Part shown: in pieces, positions 31,430 through 40,474 of the stretch | How the letters are laid out: each line of letters begins with the position of its first letter | How positions within the stretch are numbered: the stretch's first letter is position 1 | Origin: Rhizohabitans arisaemae | Lineage (GTDB): Bacteria > Actinomycetota > Actinomycetes > Streptosporangiales > Streptosporangiaceae | NCBI RefSeq assembly: GCF_025996515.1 | Contig: NZ_BLRH01000060.1 | Coordinates: forward strand, 1,550,001-1,614,000 | Direction of reading: 5' to 3' | Length of the DNA stretch: 64,000 nt | Program-made: the position numbers and the translations under genes | Notes under the pieces: generated by a model | Databases searched by the model: none | The model's input: only the letters and a program-made list of their open reading frames with translations | What the model was told of the DNA's origin: nothing

Positions 31430-33246
31430 GAGGACCCCAATCGGCTCAGCGCCACCTTCACGGCGCGCACGAGCCAAGCGATGACGAACCGGAGGAGTAC
31501 GGCGGCCGCCCCCGCTCCAAGCAGGACGACGGCGACCACGGCTGTCCTCGGGCTCACTTCGAGTTTGATGTCTTGGAACATCCGCAGCGGCAGCGTCACC
31601 GCCGTCGGCCCCGACATGAAGGTGGCGACGACGACGTCGTCGAACGCGGCGAGGAAGGAGAACACGAAACCGCTGATCAGTGCCGGGCGCAGCGCGGGCA
31701 GCAGGACGTGCCGGAGCACCGAGAGGGAACCCGCGCCGAGGCTCCGCGCGGCGTTCTCCAGGCGATGGTCGAGGTTGCGCAGCGCCGCCGCCGTGATGGA
31801 GACCGAGAAGGGCAGTCCCAGGACCACATACGGCAGGATCAGGCCCAGATTCGTGCCGACAAGGCCGTGCGGCGCCACGAGGACGAAGAATCCGAGACTG
31901 TAGATCATCGGGGGGACGATCAGCGGCATCGCGACCAGGATCGCGATCGGCAGCCGCGGGCGCTGCGGGCCCCGTACCAGACCGAAGGCCCCGAAGCCGC
32001 CGATGACGACGCTGATCACAGCGGCGGTGGAGGCGATACCCAGGCTGAGGAACGTGGAGCCGAGCCACGCCTCGTCGGCGAAGTAGTCGGCGAACCACCG
32101 GGTGGAGTACTCCTCCGGCGGGAACGTCAGGTACGTCGCGTCGCTGAAGGACCAGATGGCCACGACGATCAATGGCGTGACGAGCAGTGCCGCGCCCAGG
32201 ATCCAGCCGCACAGCAGGATGGGCAGGCGCAGCCGCCCGACGAGGTCGAGACCGGTGTCGAGCATCCGCGCGCGCAGGGCACGCAGCTTCTCCCGCCGTT
32301 CGTCCGGGTCCGCGCCACCGCAACGAGGACGACGGCCGGGCCGTTCGGCCGCCGCCGTCGACTCGGTGCCCCCGACGGAGAGTGAAGGCGCGAGATAGCG
32401 GAAGAGGACGACGAACAGCAGCAGGACGATCAGCAGGAGCAGTACGGCCTGCGTCGCGGCCCCGGCCGGATCGACGAGGTTGGAGAACTGCACGAGGATG
32501 GACTGCGCGATGAGGGCGTCGCCGGGCCCGCCGAGCAGCGCGGGCGTCACGTAGAAGCCGAGCGTGCTGATGAAGACCAGCGCGGCGGACGCCAGGACCG
32601 CCGACGAGGTGGCCGGCCGGTACACGTGCCAGTGCGCGACGGCGGGTGAGGCCCCCAGGCTCTGCGCGGCGCGCACCGGGGCGCGGTCGATGTCGCTTAT
32701 CACGCTGTAGATCGGCAACAGCGCCAGCGGCAGCAGGATCTGCACGGTCCCGATCAGCATCCCGATCTGGTTGAACACCAGCTCGGGGGGATTCTCGACA
32801 CCGACCAGCGCGAGCGTCCGGGCGACGAGCCCGCCCGGCGCGAGGATCGCGATCCAGGCGTAGGAGCGGATCAGGATGCTCGTGAAGTACGGCACGAGCA
32901 CCACAACCATCAGCACGCCGCGCAGCCGCTTGGGCATCCGGGTGAGCGCGTAGGCCATGCAGTACCCGAGCGCGACACAGATCGCGGTCGAGAGCGCGGC
33001 GATGACCAGGGTACGGCGCATCGCCCGCCAGAAGACCGGCGAGGTCACCTGCTCGCGGTAGTTCTCCAGCGAGAATCCCTGCCCGCTGCGGAAGCTGTCG
33101 GCCAGCAGCGAGAACAGCGGGACGACGAACAGCAGAATCAGGACTGCGAGGAGCGGCACGAGCGTGAGCCACCGGCGGTCCGGCCGACGCCGCAGGCGGG
33201 CGGCCAGACCACCGGTGAACCGCTCCGCGGAGCTGTCGACCGACAT
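31426..33246 (-). CDS. Fused ABC transporter permease (two PotB/PotC-like units)
   Basis: 606 residues holding two complete permease domains. Domain 1 (about 25-295) starts LVPLLAVLILLFVVPLFSLL and has its coupling helix at RAAQSLGASPAVAHWHVYRP. A charged linker (about 296-345, rich in Arg/Glu) precedes domain 2 (about 345-600), starting LPILLCGWILGAALLVTPLI, with coupling helix ENAARSLGAGSLSVLRHVLL. In polyamine/putrescine importers these are separate PotB and PotC proteins; here they are one chain. With the ATPase and binding protein upstream the importer is complete. Confidence 0.93.
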   Translation of the reverse strand: MSVDSSAERFTGGLAARLRRRPDRRWLTLVPLLAVLILLFVVPLFSLLADSFRSGQGFSLENYREQVTSPVFWRAMRRTLVIAALSTAICVALGYCMAYALTRMPKRLRGVLMVVVLVPYFTSILIRSYAWIAILAPGGLVARTLALVGVENPPELVFNQIGMLIGTVQILLPLALLPIYSVISDIDRAPVRAAQSLGASPAVAHWHVYRPATSSAVLASAALVFISTLGFYVTPALLGGPGDALIAQSILVQFSNLVDPAGAATQAVLLLLIVLLLFVVLFRYLAPSLSVGGTESTAAAERPGRRPRCGGADPDERREKLRALRARMLDTGLDLVGRLRLPILLCGWILGAALLVTPLIVVAIWSFSDATYLTFPPEEYSTRWFADYFADEAWLGSTFLSLGIASTAAVISVVIGGFGAFGLVRGPQRPRLPIAILVAMPLIVPPMIYSLGFFVLVAPHGLVGTNLGLILPYVVLGLPFSVSITAAALRNLDHRLENAARSLGAGSLSVLRHVLLPALRPALISGFVFSFLAAFDDVVVATFMSGPTAVTLPLRMFQDIKLEVSPRTAVVAVVLLGAGAAAVLLRFVIAWLVRAVKVALSRLGSS

Positions 33247-33291
33247 GGATCTCCTAGATCGAGGTCGTCTTGAGCGCAGACACGTCGTGGA

Positions 33292-34410
33292 CTACTTCGA
33301 GACCCACGCTTGCCAGCGCTCGATGGCGACTTCCTCGTTGCTCTTGTCCGTCCCCGGGGCCTTCGCCGTCCACCAGGCGTAGTCCTGGGTCACGGCGTTC
33401 GCCACGTTCCCCGGCGAGGTCGGCAGCAGGGCGGCACGCTCGGGGGAGAGCAGGTCGAACGCCGCGGAGTTTGCCGGCGAGTAGGGGATCGCGTTCGCGA
33501 AGTCCGCCTGGGGCTGCGCCTCCATCATGAAGGCCATGAGCTTCTGCGCGTTCGCGGCGTTCTTGGCGCCCTTGAGGATGGTCCAGTTGTCGTACTGCAG
33601 GATCGACTGGTTCCACGTGCTGGCCACCGGCACGCCCTTTTCCTGGGCGCCGGCGACGCGGCCGTTCCATGCGCTGGTGACCGCCACCTGACCACCGGTG
33701 AGCAGCTGGATGGGCTCGGCGCCGGTCTCCCAGAACTTCACCAGGTTCGGCTTGAGCCGGTCCAGGCTCTTGAACACCCGGTCGTAGTCGATCGGATAGA
33801 GGTCCTTCGGTGCCACGCCGTCGGCCATCGCGGCGATCTCGAACGTCGCACCGCCGGCACCCCATGCGCCCGGGGCGAGGGTCCGCTTCCCGGGGAACTT
33901 GCCGACGTCCCAGAAGTCCGCCCACGAGGTCAGTGCCTTGTCGCCGAGCTTGGCGGTACTCCAGGACGGGACGATGGAGATGTAGAAGGCCGGCACCGCG
34001 TCGTCGGAGGCCTTCACCGGGGAGATCTTGTCCCGGACGCCTTCCTTCCACAGCGTGTAGTCGATCGGCTCGATCGCCGCGTTGTCACGGAACCGCTGAA
34101 GCCCCGCGGCGTTGATGTTCAGGATGTCGTAGGCCGGGGCGCCGGCCTTGACGCCCGAGAGCACGACGGCGGCGTCGAACTCACCGGAGGCGAGCACGAC
34201 ATCGATTCCCGTCTGCTTCTCAAACGGGTCGAAGAACGCCTTCTTCATCGCCTTGCCCAGGTCGCCGCCGGGATCGGGGACGATGACCTGGCCGGCGGCG
34301 GAAGGGGAAGCGCTTCCTGCCGAGGTGTCGCCGCCTCCACAGGCGGCGGTCGCGAGCAGCGTGCTGACCGCCACCACCGCTCCCAGCGCGGTCTTCCGAG
34401 AAAACTTCAT
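33292..34410 (-). CDS. Extracellular solute-binding lipoprotein (PotD-like)
   Basis: 372 residues. N-terminal signal with lipobox LLATAACGGG, so Cys-anchored outside the membrane. A Ser/Ala linker follows and then the type 1-like binding fold: VIVPDPGGDLGKAMKKAFFD, FEKQTGIDVVLASGEFDAAV, VPAFYISIVPSWSTAKLGDK, SWADFWDVGKFPGKRTLAPG, and VAVTSAWNGRVAGAQEKGVP. Similar to spermidine/putrescine and related cation-binding proteins. It feeds the fused permease 45 bases downstream. The ligand is not determinable from sequence. Confidence 0.93.
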   Translation of the reverse strand: MKFSRKTALGAVVAVSTLLATAACGGGDTSAGSASPSAAGQVIVPDPGGDLGKAMKKAFFDPFEKQTGIDVVLASGEFDAAVVLSGVKAGAPAYDILNINAAGLQRFRDNAAIEPIDYTLWKEGVRDKISPVKASDDAVPAFYISIVPSWSTAKLGDKALTSWADFWDVGKFPGKRTLAPGAWGAGGATFEIAAMADGVAPKDLYPIDYDRVFKSLDRLKPNLVKFWETGAEPIQLLTGGQVAVTSAWNGRVAGAQEKGVPVASTWNQSILQYDNWTILKGAKNAANAQKLMAFMMEAQPQADFANAIPYSPANSAAFDLLSPERAALLPTSPGNVANAVTQDYAWWTAKAPGTDKSNEEVAIERWQAWVSK

Positions 34411-34486
34411 CAGCCGAACCTTTCTGTCGTGCAGATCTGACGCGGATCGGAGCCCTGGTCGGCAGCCAGGGCCGGGGTATCGCCGG

Positions 34487-35644
34487 TTACGACGATGGGG
34501 AGGAACCCCGATCCGCGACGTGGTAGCCCCGTGCCGCCCGGGCGTCCCAATGAACGGCGACCTGGTCGCCCACAGCCCATCGGGTCTCTCGGAGGTTCTT
34601 GAGTGAGAGGCGCGCGGTCAGGTTCCCGATCGCCGTCTCGACGACGTGCAACGCCGTCGCGCCCTCGTACAGCACTTCACACACCGTGCCCACCACGGCG
34701 GGCCCGTCGGCGCCTTCCACCGGCAGCAGCGAGACCTGCTCCGGGCGCACACCCACCTGAACCCGGCAGTCGGGCTTGAGCGAGTCCGCGTTCTCCGTTT
34801 CCCGGCGGAGATCCGGCCGGTCGCCGTCGAGAACGACGCGAACCCGGCCGTCGGCGTCGCGAACGGTGCGGCCGTGGAAGAAGTTGGTCTCCCCGACGAA
34901 GTCGGCCACGAAGGCGCTCGCGGGTCGCTCGTACAAGTCGTCAGGCGTCCCGAGCTGCTCGACGGCGCCGTCGTTCATCACCGCGATGCGGTCGGCCATC
35001 GTGAGCGCCTCACCCTGGTCGTGGGTCACGTAGATGACGGTTGCGCCGAGGTTCCGCTGGAGGCGTTTGATCTCGACGCGCATGTGCTCGCGCAGGCGCT
35101 TGTCGAGCGCGCCAAGCGGCTCGTCCATGAGGAGCAGCGGGGGCCGGAACACGATGGCGCGGGCGAGTGCGACCCGCTGCTGCTGCCCACCGGACAGCTG
35201 GTCGGGGAACCGGGCCGCGAACCCTTCGAGCTTGACCAGCTCAAGAGCGTGCTGAATGTGGCTGCGCTGTTCGCGCGGCGACATCCGCCGCATGCGCAGC
35301 GGGAACCCCACGTTCTGGGCGACGGTCATGTGCTTGAACAGCGCGTAGTGCTGAAACACGACGCCGATCCCGCGCTTGTGCGGCGCCAGCCGCGCGACGT
35401 CGCGACCGTCGATCCGGATCGCACCGCTCGTCGGCGTCTCGAAGCCGGTGAGCATGTTGAGCAGCGTCGTCTTGCCCGCACCGGAAGGACCCAGGATCGC
35501 CAGGAACTCACCGCGACGGATGCTCAGCGAGACACCACGCACCGCCTGGAACGTTCCGTAGCTCTTCGACAGGCCGTCCAACTCAACCTCACCGCCCGTC
35601 GCGACTTGGTCGACGACCTGGACGCCCTCCGACACCTCGGACAT
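34487..35644 (-). CDS. ABC transporter ATP-binding protein (PotA-like)
   Basis: 385 residues from ATG 35644 (GAGGAG 6 bases upstream). Walker [11 protein letters not shown]-loop [11 protein letters not shown], signature [14 protein letters not shown], Walker [15 protein letters not shown], switch His in [13 protein letters not shown]. The C-terminal third is a TOBE domain typical of Pot/Ugp/Mal importers. First gene of the nine-gene leftward operon, driven by the promoter at 35694-35723 with an IclR site in its leader. Confidence 0.95.
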   Translation of the reverse strand: MSEVSEGVQVVDQVATGGEVELDGLSKSYGTFQAVRGVSLSIRRGEFLAILGPSGAGKTTLLNMLTGFETPTSGAIRIDGRDVARLAPHKRGIGVVFQHYALFKHMTVAQNVGFPLRMRRMSPREQRSHIQHALELVKLEGFAARFPDQLSGGQQQRVALARAIVFRPPLLLMDEPLGALDKRLREHMRVEIKRLQRNLGATVIYVTHDQGEALTMADRIAVMNDGAVEQLGTPDDLYERPASAFVADFVGETNFFHGRTVRDADGRVRVVLDGDRPDLRRETENADSLKPDCRVQVGVRPEQVSLLPVEGADGPAVVGTVCEVLYEGATALHVVETAIGNLTARLSLKNLRETRWAVGDQVAVHWDARAARGYHVADRGSSPSS

Positions 35645-35662
35645 CCTCAACTCCTCGGTATA

Positions 35663-35679
35663 GTTGCAATCAGTGCAAC
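35663..35679. promoter_or_regulatory. IclR-type operator, proximal to the catabolic operon
   Basis: GTTGC-N7-GCAAC (sequence GTTGCAATCAGTGCAAC), dyad symmetric. It lies downstream of the leftward -10 (35694-35699), around +8 to +24, where binding would block transcription. The same motif recurs at 35818-35834. Confidence 0.7.
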
Positions 35680-35693
35680 GCGTATGGCTGATG

Positions 35694-35723
35694 AAAATAG
35701 GCAGCCCGGAGAAGGTGTGTCAA
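35694..35723 (-). promoter_or_regulatory. Promoter of the catabolic operon
   Basis: On the minus strand TTGACA (35723-35718) and TATTTT (35699-35694) are separated by 18 bases, a near-consensus housekeeping promoter reading into the potA-like gene about 50 bases downstream. Confidence 0.7.
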
Positions 35724-35817
35724 GGGGGTCACCGGCGATGAAGTGCTACAAGATCCCCTGTAGTGCCCCCGCATGCATGAATCTGAAGGCTTCCACATCC
35801 AGAGTGAGGAGTGTTAT

Positions 35818-35834
35818 GTTGCTGCGAGCGCAAC
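35818..35834. promoter_or_regulatory. IclR-type operator, proximal to the regulator gene
   Basis: Second GTTGC-N7-GCAAC (GTTGCTGCGAGCGCAAC, extended by T/A to TGTTGC/GCAACA). It sits about 90 bases before the IclR start and overlaps a possible -10 (TTATGT), consistent with autoregulation. Confidence 0.68.
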
Positions 35835-35924
35835 ACATCTCAGTGCGTGGCACACCCCACGACATGGTGAGAAGATTCCGAGAACACCACAGTCCAGGAT
35901 CTTGGTAAGGAGAGAATCATCTCT

Positions 35925-36689
35925 ATGCCAGACAAGCGATCACGGGACAGCAGCGACCTCGGGAGCATGTCGCACATCCGGCGCGGCCTCATGGTTCTCG
36001 AGCAGCTGGCCACCAAGTCCGCGACGGCGGCCGAGGTGGGCCGGTTGGTCAACGTGAACCGCAGCAGCGCCCTCCGGATCCTCGGCGACCTCGTGGACGC
36101 CGGCTATGTCGCCCGCGACGACGCCACCAAGGAGTTCACCATCCGCCCGGAGCGTTTCTACGGGCTGATCGTCAACCACCCCGCCCACGAGCAGCTGATA
36201 GAGAAGGTCGGACCGCTGCTCAAACGGCTGACCGGCGAGACCGGTGAAGCGTCGCTCCTGGCCGCCCCCGCCAGCGGCAACATGGTCTACGTCCAGTACC
36301 AGCCCTCATCCGAGGTGCTCACACTTCGCGAGCGGCTCGGCACCGTGCGGCCCATCCACTGCTCCGCCGTGGGCAGGGCCTACCTGTCGACACTTGACGG
36401 CGACGACCTCGACGAGGTCCTCGGCACCCTGAGCTACTCAGGTGGCACCGAGCGTGCCCCCAAGGGGCCACTGGAGCTGCGTCAACGGGTCGAGGAATCC
36501 CGCGGCGTCGGCTTCGCCCTCGATATCGACGAGACCCTCGTCGGCGCGTCCTGCGTCGCGGCGCCCCTGAATCACAACGGCAGGTGCATCGGTTCCGTCG
36601 CCCTGTCCGGACCGACCTCGCGCATGCCGCAGAGCCGTCTCGTCGAACTCGGGGTCATCCTGGTCCGCGAACTCGCGCACACGATCTGA
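35925..36689 (+). CDS. IclR-family transcriptional regulator
   Basis: 254 residues, ATG after AAGGAGAG. N-terminal winged helix: MSHIRRGLMVLEQLATKSAT, then AAEVGRLVNVNRSSALRILG and DLVDAGYVARDD. The C-terminal IclR effector domain has SGNMVYVQYQPSSEVLTLRE, RPIHCSAVGRAYLSTLDGDD and ESRGVGFALDIDETLVGASC (effector pocket region), ending SRLVELGVILVRELAHTI. Diverges from the nine-gene transport/catabolism operon; two matching palindromes in the 280-base control region are probable binding sites. Effector presumably the substrate or an intermediate. Confidence 0.95.
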   Translation: MPDKRSRDSSDLGSMSHIRRGLMVLEQLATKSATAAEVGRLVNVNRSSALRILGDLVDAGYVARDDATKEFTIRPERFYGLIVNHPAHEQLIEKVGPLLKRLTGETGEASLLAAPASGNMVYVQYQPSSEVLTLRERLGTVRPIHCSAVGRAYLSTLDGDDLDEVLGTLSYSGGTERAPKGPLELRQRVEESRGVGFALDIDETLVGASCVAAPLNHNGRCIGSVALSGPTSRMPQSRLVELGVILVRELAHTI

Positions 36690-36769
36690 TTCGATCCTCG
36701 CGAGGTGGTGCGTCGTTTCCCGCCCAGGTGGAACGCCTACGTCGTCACGGCGCACCACAGCACGTGAGT

Positions 36770-36791
36770 GCCTCCCTCCTGAGAGGGAGGC
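36770..36791 (+). terminator. Terminator after the IclR gene
   Basis: GCCTCCCTC/GAGGGAGGC is a perfect 9-bp stem with a CTGA loop, about 80 bases after the stop, between convergent genes. A second palindrome ATCTCGCGAGAT follows at about 36853. Confidence 0.65.
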
Positions 36792-36925
36792 GGAAGATGG
36801 CCCGCGTCGGCGATTCGGGAACCGGGCGAACTCTCCAGGATCGGTGACATCGCATCTCGCGAGATCCACCTCCTGGAGACATCCGACATGAAGCATGGCC
36901 CGTACCGGATCGCGGTCGGCCGGGT

Positions 36926-38269
36926 TCAGCGCCGGTCGGCGCTGAGGCGCTTGAGGGACTCGCGGGCCTCCGCCGCCCGCGGGAAATACGGGTTGATCGT
37001 GATCGACGTGGTGAGGCTCCGGACGGCGTCTCGCTTCCGGTCGAGCGCTCGCTCGATCTCGCCGCGGTGGTAGGCGTACTCGGCGTTGTGTTCGCCGAGC
37101 CGGGCCGCGTACCGGGCATGCCGCATGGCTTCGGCCGAATGCCCCGCCCGATGCAGCGCCCAGCCGAGTGCGTCCGCCACATCCACGGTGGGCCGCCGCT
37201 TCCACTCCGCGCGCGCCAGCCGTACGGCGACCGCCGGATCGCCGTGATCGGCTTCGTACCGGGCGATTCCGAGGTCGTCGCGGACCCCCGCGTCGGTGAA
37301 GAGGCGGGCCGTCGCCTTCAGCAGCGCGAACTGGCGATCGGCGTCGGCGGGCCGCCCCAGCGACCGGTAGATCTCGCCCAGTTCGAGGAGGAACCGAGGG
37401 TGTGGGGTACGGGCGACGGCAGCCTCATAATCCTTGATCGCATCGTCGGTCTGTTTGAGGGCGAACCGCGCCTTGCCTCTCCCGGCGAGCGCGGGAGCGT
37501 AGTCGGACAGGATGGTCAGAGCCAGGTCGTACGAGGTGAGGGCGTCCTGCGGGCGTCCGGTCTTCCAGGCGAGCTCGCCGGAGAAGTAGGCGACCGAGGC
37601 CACATCGGAGGGGATCACCGCGGCGTCCTCGGCGAGCCGGAGTGCCTCCTTGGCGCGGGTGGTCTCGCCTTTCAGCTCGAACAGGTGGGCCGCCCGGGTG
37701 TACGAGGCGACGGACGGGCTGAGATCCAGCAAACGCTGCAGTGCCCGCTCCGCCGACTTGTACGCGCCGAGGTTGAGATAGGCGTCGGTGAGCACGCTGT
37801 ACGCGGGTCCGTGGCGTTCGCTGATCTTCTGCGCTTTGAGACCCCAATCGCGGGCCCCGGCGAAGTCGTGCCGGGCCGCGGCGAGCGAGCCCATGCCGAC
37901 GAGCGCGGCGATGTTCTCTTCCGGTTGCTCCCGCAGCGAGCGCCGCAGGGCGCCGTCGGCTTTGGGGTAGTACGCGGGGTCCGCGGTGATACGTGCTTGC
38001 TCGATGTAGGCGCTGCCGAGCCGCGCCCAGGTCTCGGCGTCCTGGGGCACGTTCTTCAACCGGGCCTGTGCCGCGGTGATGAGATTGGGGAGGTCCTTGG
38101 CGCTCAGCCGCCCGCCCGGACGGGGATCGATGTAGTCCACGGCTTGCTGTGTGGGAGCCGGCGCGTCGGAACCGATCTCCGCCATGTCGGCGAGGAGACC
38201 GGGACCGATCAGGGCCGCGGCCCCGGCACCCGCTGCCACCACGCAGAGGATGATCTGTTGACGTCGCAT
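36926..38269 (-). CDS. Exported tetratricopeptide repeat protein
   Basis: 447 residues from ATG 38269 (GGAG upstream). N-terminal hydrophobic segment IILCVVAAGAGAAALIGPGL acts as signal or anchor. From about 60 to the end are TPR-like helices: ETWARLGSAYIEQARITADP, YSVLTDAYLNLGAYKSAERA, PALAGRGKARFALKQTDDAI, LLELGEIYRSLGRPADADRQ, EYAYHRGEIERALDRKRDAV. TPR proteins are scaffolds. It lies 71 bases downstream of the DUF4331 gene on the same strand, so the two probably work together at the cell surface. A decayed copy of its 3' end lies near 50 kb. Confidence 0.88.
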   Translation of the reverse strand: MRRQQIILCVVAAGAGAAALIGPGLLADMAEIGSDAPAPTQQAVDYIDPRPGGRLSAKDLPNLITAAQARLKNVPQDAETWARLGSAYIEQARITADPAYYPKADGALRRSLREQPEENIAALVGMGSLAAARHDFAGARDWGLKAQKISERHGPAYSVLTDAYLNLGAYKSAERALQRLLDLSPSVASYTRAAHLFELKGETTRAKEALRLAEDAAVIPSDVASVAYFSGELAWKTGRPQDALTSYDLALTILSDYAPALAGRGKARFALKQTDDAIKDYEAAVARTPHPRFLLELGEIYRSLGRPADADRQFALLKATARLFTDAGVRDDLGIARYEADHGDPAVAVRLARAEWKRRPTVDVADALGWALHRAGHSAEAMRHARYAARLGEHNAEYAYHRGEIERALDRKRDAVRSLTTSITINPYFPRAAEARESLKRLSADRR

Positions 38270-38340
38270 GGCTTCGCTCCTGTCGGTGGGCGGTGGTGGG
38301 TGCCGGAGGGCACCCACCCGCGGTCGGTTTCCATCGGCTG

Positions 38341-39807
38341 CTATCGGCGGAGGTCAGGCGTCGCCACGTAGGGGAAGTCGGGCCGGAGCCGCTTGGCCGG
38401 GCCCTGCAGCGGGCTGAACGTGGTGAGCAGAAGCCGTCGCCGGAGCGGTTCGCCCAGGGCCACCCGGAGGTAGGCGGTGGTGACGTCGTCGCCGAGCCTG
38501 CGCCCGTTGGGCCAGCCTTGAAGGTCGCCTTCGATGAGCCCGTACTTGTTCGGGTTGGCGGTCACCGGGGTGGTCATGTTGAGCCGGGTCATCTCGGCCG
38601 GGACGACCTTGCTCCGGTTCACGTCCCTGTTGAGCAGGTGCGAGTTGAGGTCGATCTTGATGGGACCGGTCTCCTTGGCGATTCCGGTGAGGAAGATCTG
38701 CTCGTGGTCCAGCCGCGGGCCGAACGAGGGGAAGGTGAGCGTGCCCGGTGCCGCCAGCTTGGCGACGTACGGGTGCCGGACCGCGTCGCGAAGCCCGCGC
38801 CAGGCGTGGTCGTCGGCGGGAGACGAGGCGTGGTAGAGATCCCGCAGGTGAGGCGGGTTGACGCTGTCCCCGAACATGGACAGCCCCTGCCGGGACACCT
38901 GGCGGTACTCGTCGGATCCCCCGGTGAGGTTGAGGGACTTCCTTGAGCTGGTCGCCCAGATGCCGACAACGGGGTTGCGATGGACATCCCCGTTCAGCGC
39001 GAGCTCCGACTTGGGGATCTGAATCGCGATGCTGTGGACGTTGAACGGCAGCAGAATGTCGACCGGGGGCGCGACGGGGTTTCCGGTCCTGAGCAGAGAG
39101 AAGATCCGGAAGTCGAAATAGAACGGGTCTTTCACCGGTCCGGAGAATGTCACGCCACCGCCGGGAATGGGCACGATCGCCTGATCGAACTTGCTTGTGT
39201 AGTCCAAGCCGAGCGGCCACGGCGCGACCGGGGCGTTGTCGAGGAGGGTCCTCGGCGGCTCGCCGGGACGGATCAGCTCCAGCTTGTAGGTCTGCGGAAT
39301 CAGGGCCCTGGCCGCCTGCCGGGGGACGAGCTTGGTGTAGTCGCTTGGGTCGTAGTTCTCACCCTGCTGGGGGATGGCGGGATAACGGGAGCTCGGCGGC
39401 GCCTTGGCATCTCCGCTGCCGTCGCCGTTGCGGTACCACCAGCGGTAGGTGAGGTCGGGGGCGCCGTCTCCGGTGTTGTCGAAGTGCAGGTCGTAGAAGC
39501 CCTGGGTGGCGAAGCGGTACCAGGGGAGCGGGACCACCGGGAGCTCGAACGGGATGTAGTTCCAGATGACGGTGACCGTGTCCGGCCGGTCCGGGCTGGT
39601 GAACGCGTAGAGGTCGGTGACGTCCATCTGCGGGTCGAGGATCTGACCGGGCGAGTCGACGTGGTTGGAGGCGTGGCCGGGCACCGCCCCGGGGCCTGCG
39701 GCGAGCAGGCCGGCCGAGAGCGTCGCGCCTGCCGTGCAGAGGGCGAGTGCGGCCCGGCGGTATCGGTTCGCGGTGGCTTTTCGAGATAACTGCATCATGT
39801 TCCCCAT
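38341..39807 (-). CDS. Secreted DUF4331 domain protein
   Basis: 488 residues from ATG 39807; ATG 39798 or 39795 also possible. Signal peptide with basic start (RKATANRYRRAALALCTAG) and hydrophobic core to about residue 40. The mature part begins ASNHVDSPGQILDPQMDVTD then LYAFTSPDRPDTVTVIWNYI, the standard DUF4331 opening, and includes FASHL-like conserved TYRWWYRNGDG and the Asn/Asp-rich barrel segments. Function unknown; DUF4331 proteins are exported beta-propeller-like proteins. First of a two-gene unit with the TPR gene. Its upstream region is repeated near 50.2 kb. Confidence 0.88.
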   Translation of the reverse strand: MGNMMQLSRKATANRYRRAALALCTAGATLSAGLLAAGPGAVPGHASNHVDSPGQILDPQMDVTDLYAFTSPDRPDTVTVIWNYIPFELPVVPLPWYRFATQGFYDLHFDNTGDGAPDLTYRWWYRNGDGSGDAKAPPSSRYPAIPQQGENYDPSDYTKLVPRQAARALIPQTYKLELIRPGEPPRTLLDNAPVAPWPLGLDYTSKFDQAIVPIPGGGVTFSGPVKDPFYFDFRIFSLLRTGNPVAPPVDILLPFNVHSIAIQIPKSELALNGDVHRNPVVGIWATSSRKSLNLTGGSDEYRQVSRQGLSMFGDSVNPPHLRDLYHASSPADDHAWRGLRDAVRHPYVAKLAAPGTLTFPSFGPRLDHEQIFLTGIAKETGPIKIDLNSHLLNRDVNRSKVVPAEMTRLNMTTPVTANPNKYGLIEGDLQGWPNGRRLGDDVTTAYLRVALGEPLRRRLLLTTFSPLQGPAKRLRPDFPYVATPDLRR

Positions 39808-39892
39808 CCCCCGGTTGGGAATTCGGTCCGATGCCTTACCGCCGTACCGCGGACATGGGCATCAAGTGAGAATTGGCAGCGATTTTTGATTT

Positions 39893-40120
39893 ATGTCCGA
39901 ATTCTCGTTCTGAGTATGTGGTGGCAAAACGCGAGGCGCGAAGATCAGTGTAACTCTCTGTGATTGAGAAGCCGTGTTTGAGCGCGGTGCGTCACGTTCC
40001 TCCGATGTCGCGTTCTCTTCAGCCGGACGCGGGGGCGGATAACTGATTTCGATCGGCGGATCGCGCCACGCCTTGGCGGTGGGGCCGCCGTCGTTGCCGG
40101 GCTGAGTTCGATGGCTTCGG
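39893..40120 (+). pseudogene. Decayed start of a GMC oxidoreductase gene and its leader (repeat copy A)
   Basis: Homologous to 50217-50445, the leader and first about 28 codons of the intact GMC oxidoreductase gene. Shared blocks include TATGTCCGAATTC, GATCAGTGTAACTC and CTGTGATTGA, then GATTTCGATCG of the coding part at 40045. Here the start ATG is destroyed (GGATAACTGATTTC in place of GGATATGCCTGATTTC), and the frame is broken further on. The 667-base gap 39808-40474 otherwise contains only the promoters of the DUF4331 and LamG genes. Confidence 0.7.
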
Positions 40121-40474
40121 CCGGGGGCGGGGAGCTGTTCTCCGGGGCGCCGCCTTTGGGCCGTAGCCGGGCCTGTCGTGATCGCCGTCTTCGGATCGAC
40201 AAGGCGCCGGCCGACGCTCCCCGACCCGGGCTCGTGGCAGCGACACACCGAGATTTGGGCGGTTACGGCTGTCCGAAAAGAGCCGGGTGGATTCCGAAAG
40301 TCCACTCGGGTGCAGGCCGTGGTCACTCTGGTCAATCGGTGCTTCTCAGCCTTGTCTGAGGTGAGCAGGAGTTCGATTTACCCATGAAGAGCAGGACATA
40401 TACGCGATTTATACGGGCTTCCCCTAGTCAGGCCTCGCATCATCGTTTTTGCGAGCGCTCAAGGGAGACAAAAG

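Noticed and set aside
30395-33172. 925-residue minus-strand frame joining the deacetylase with upstream sequence
   Set aside because: The upstream part is a frame shadow of the fused permease; the true deacetylase start at 31429 overlaps the permease stop by ATGA.
39862-40335. 157-residue minus-strand frame in the gap before the LamG gene
   Set aside because: The region aligns on the plus strand with the leader and start of the GMC oxidoreductase gene, so the minus frame is a chance opening in a decayed segment.
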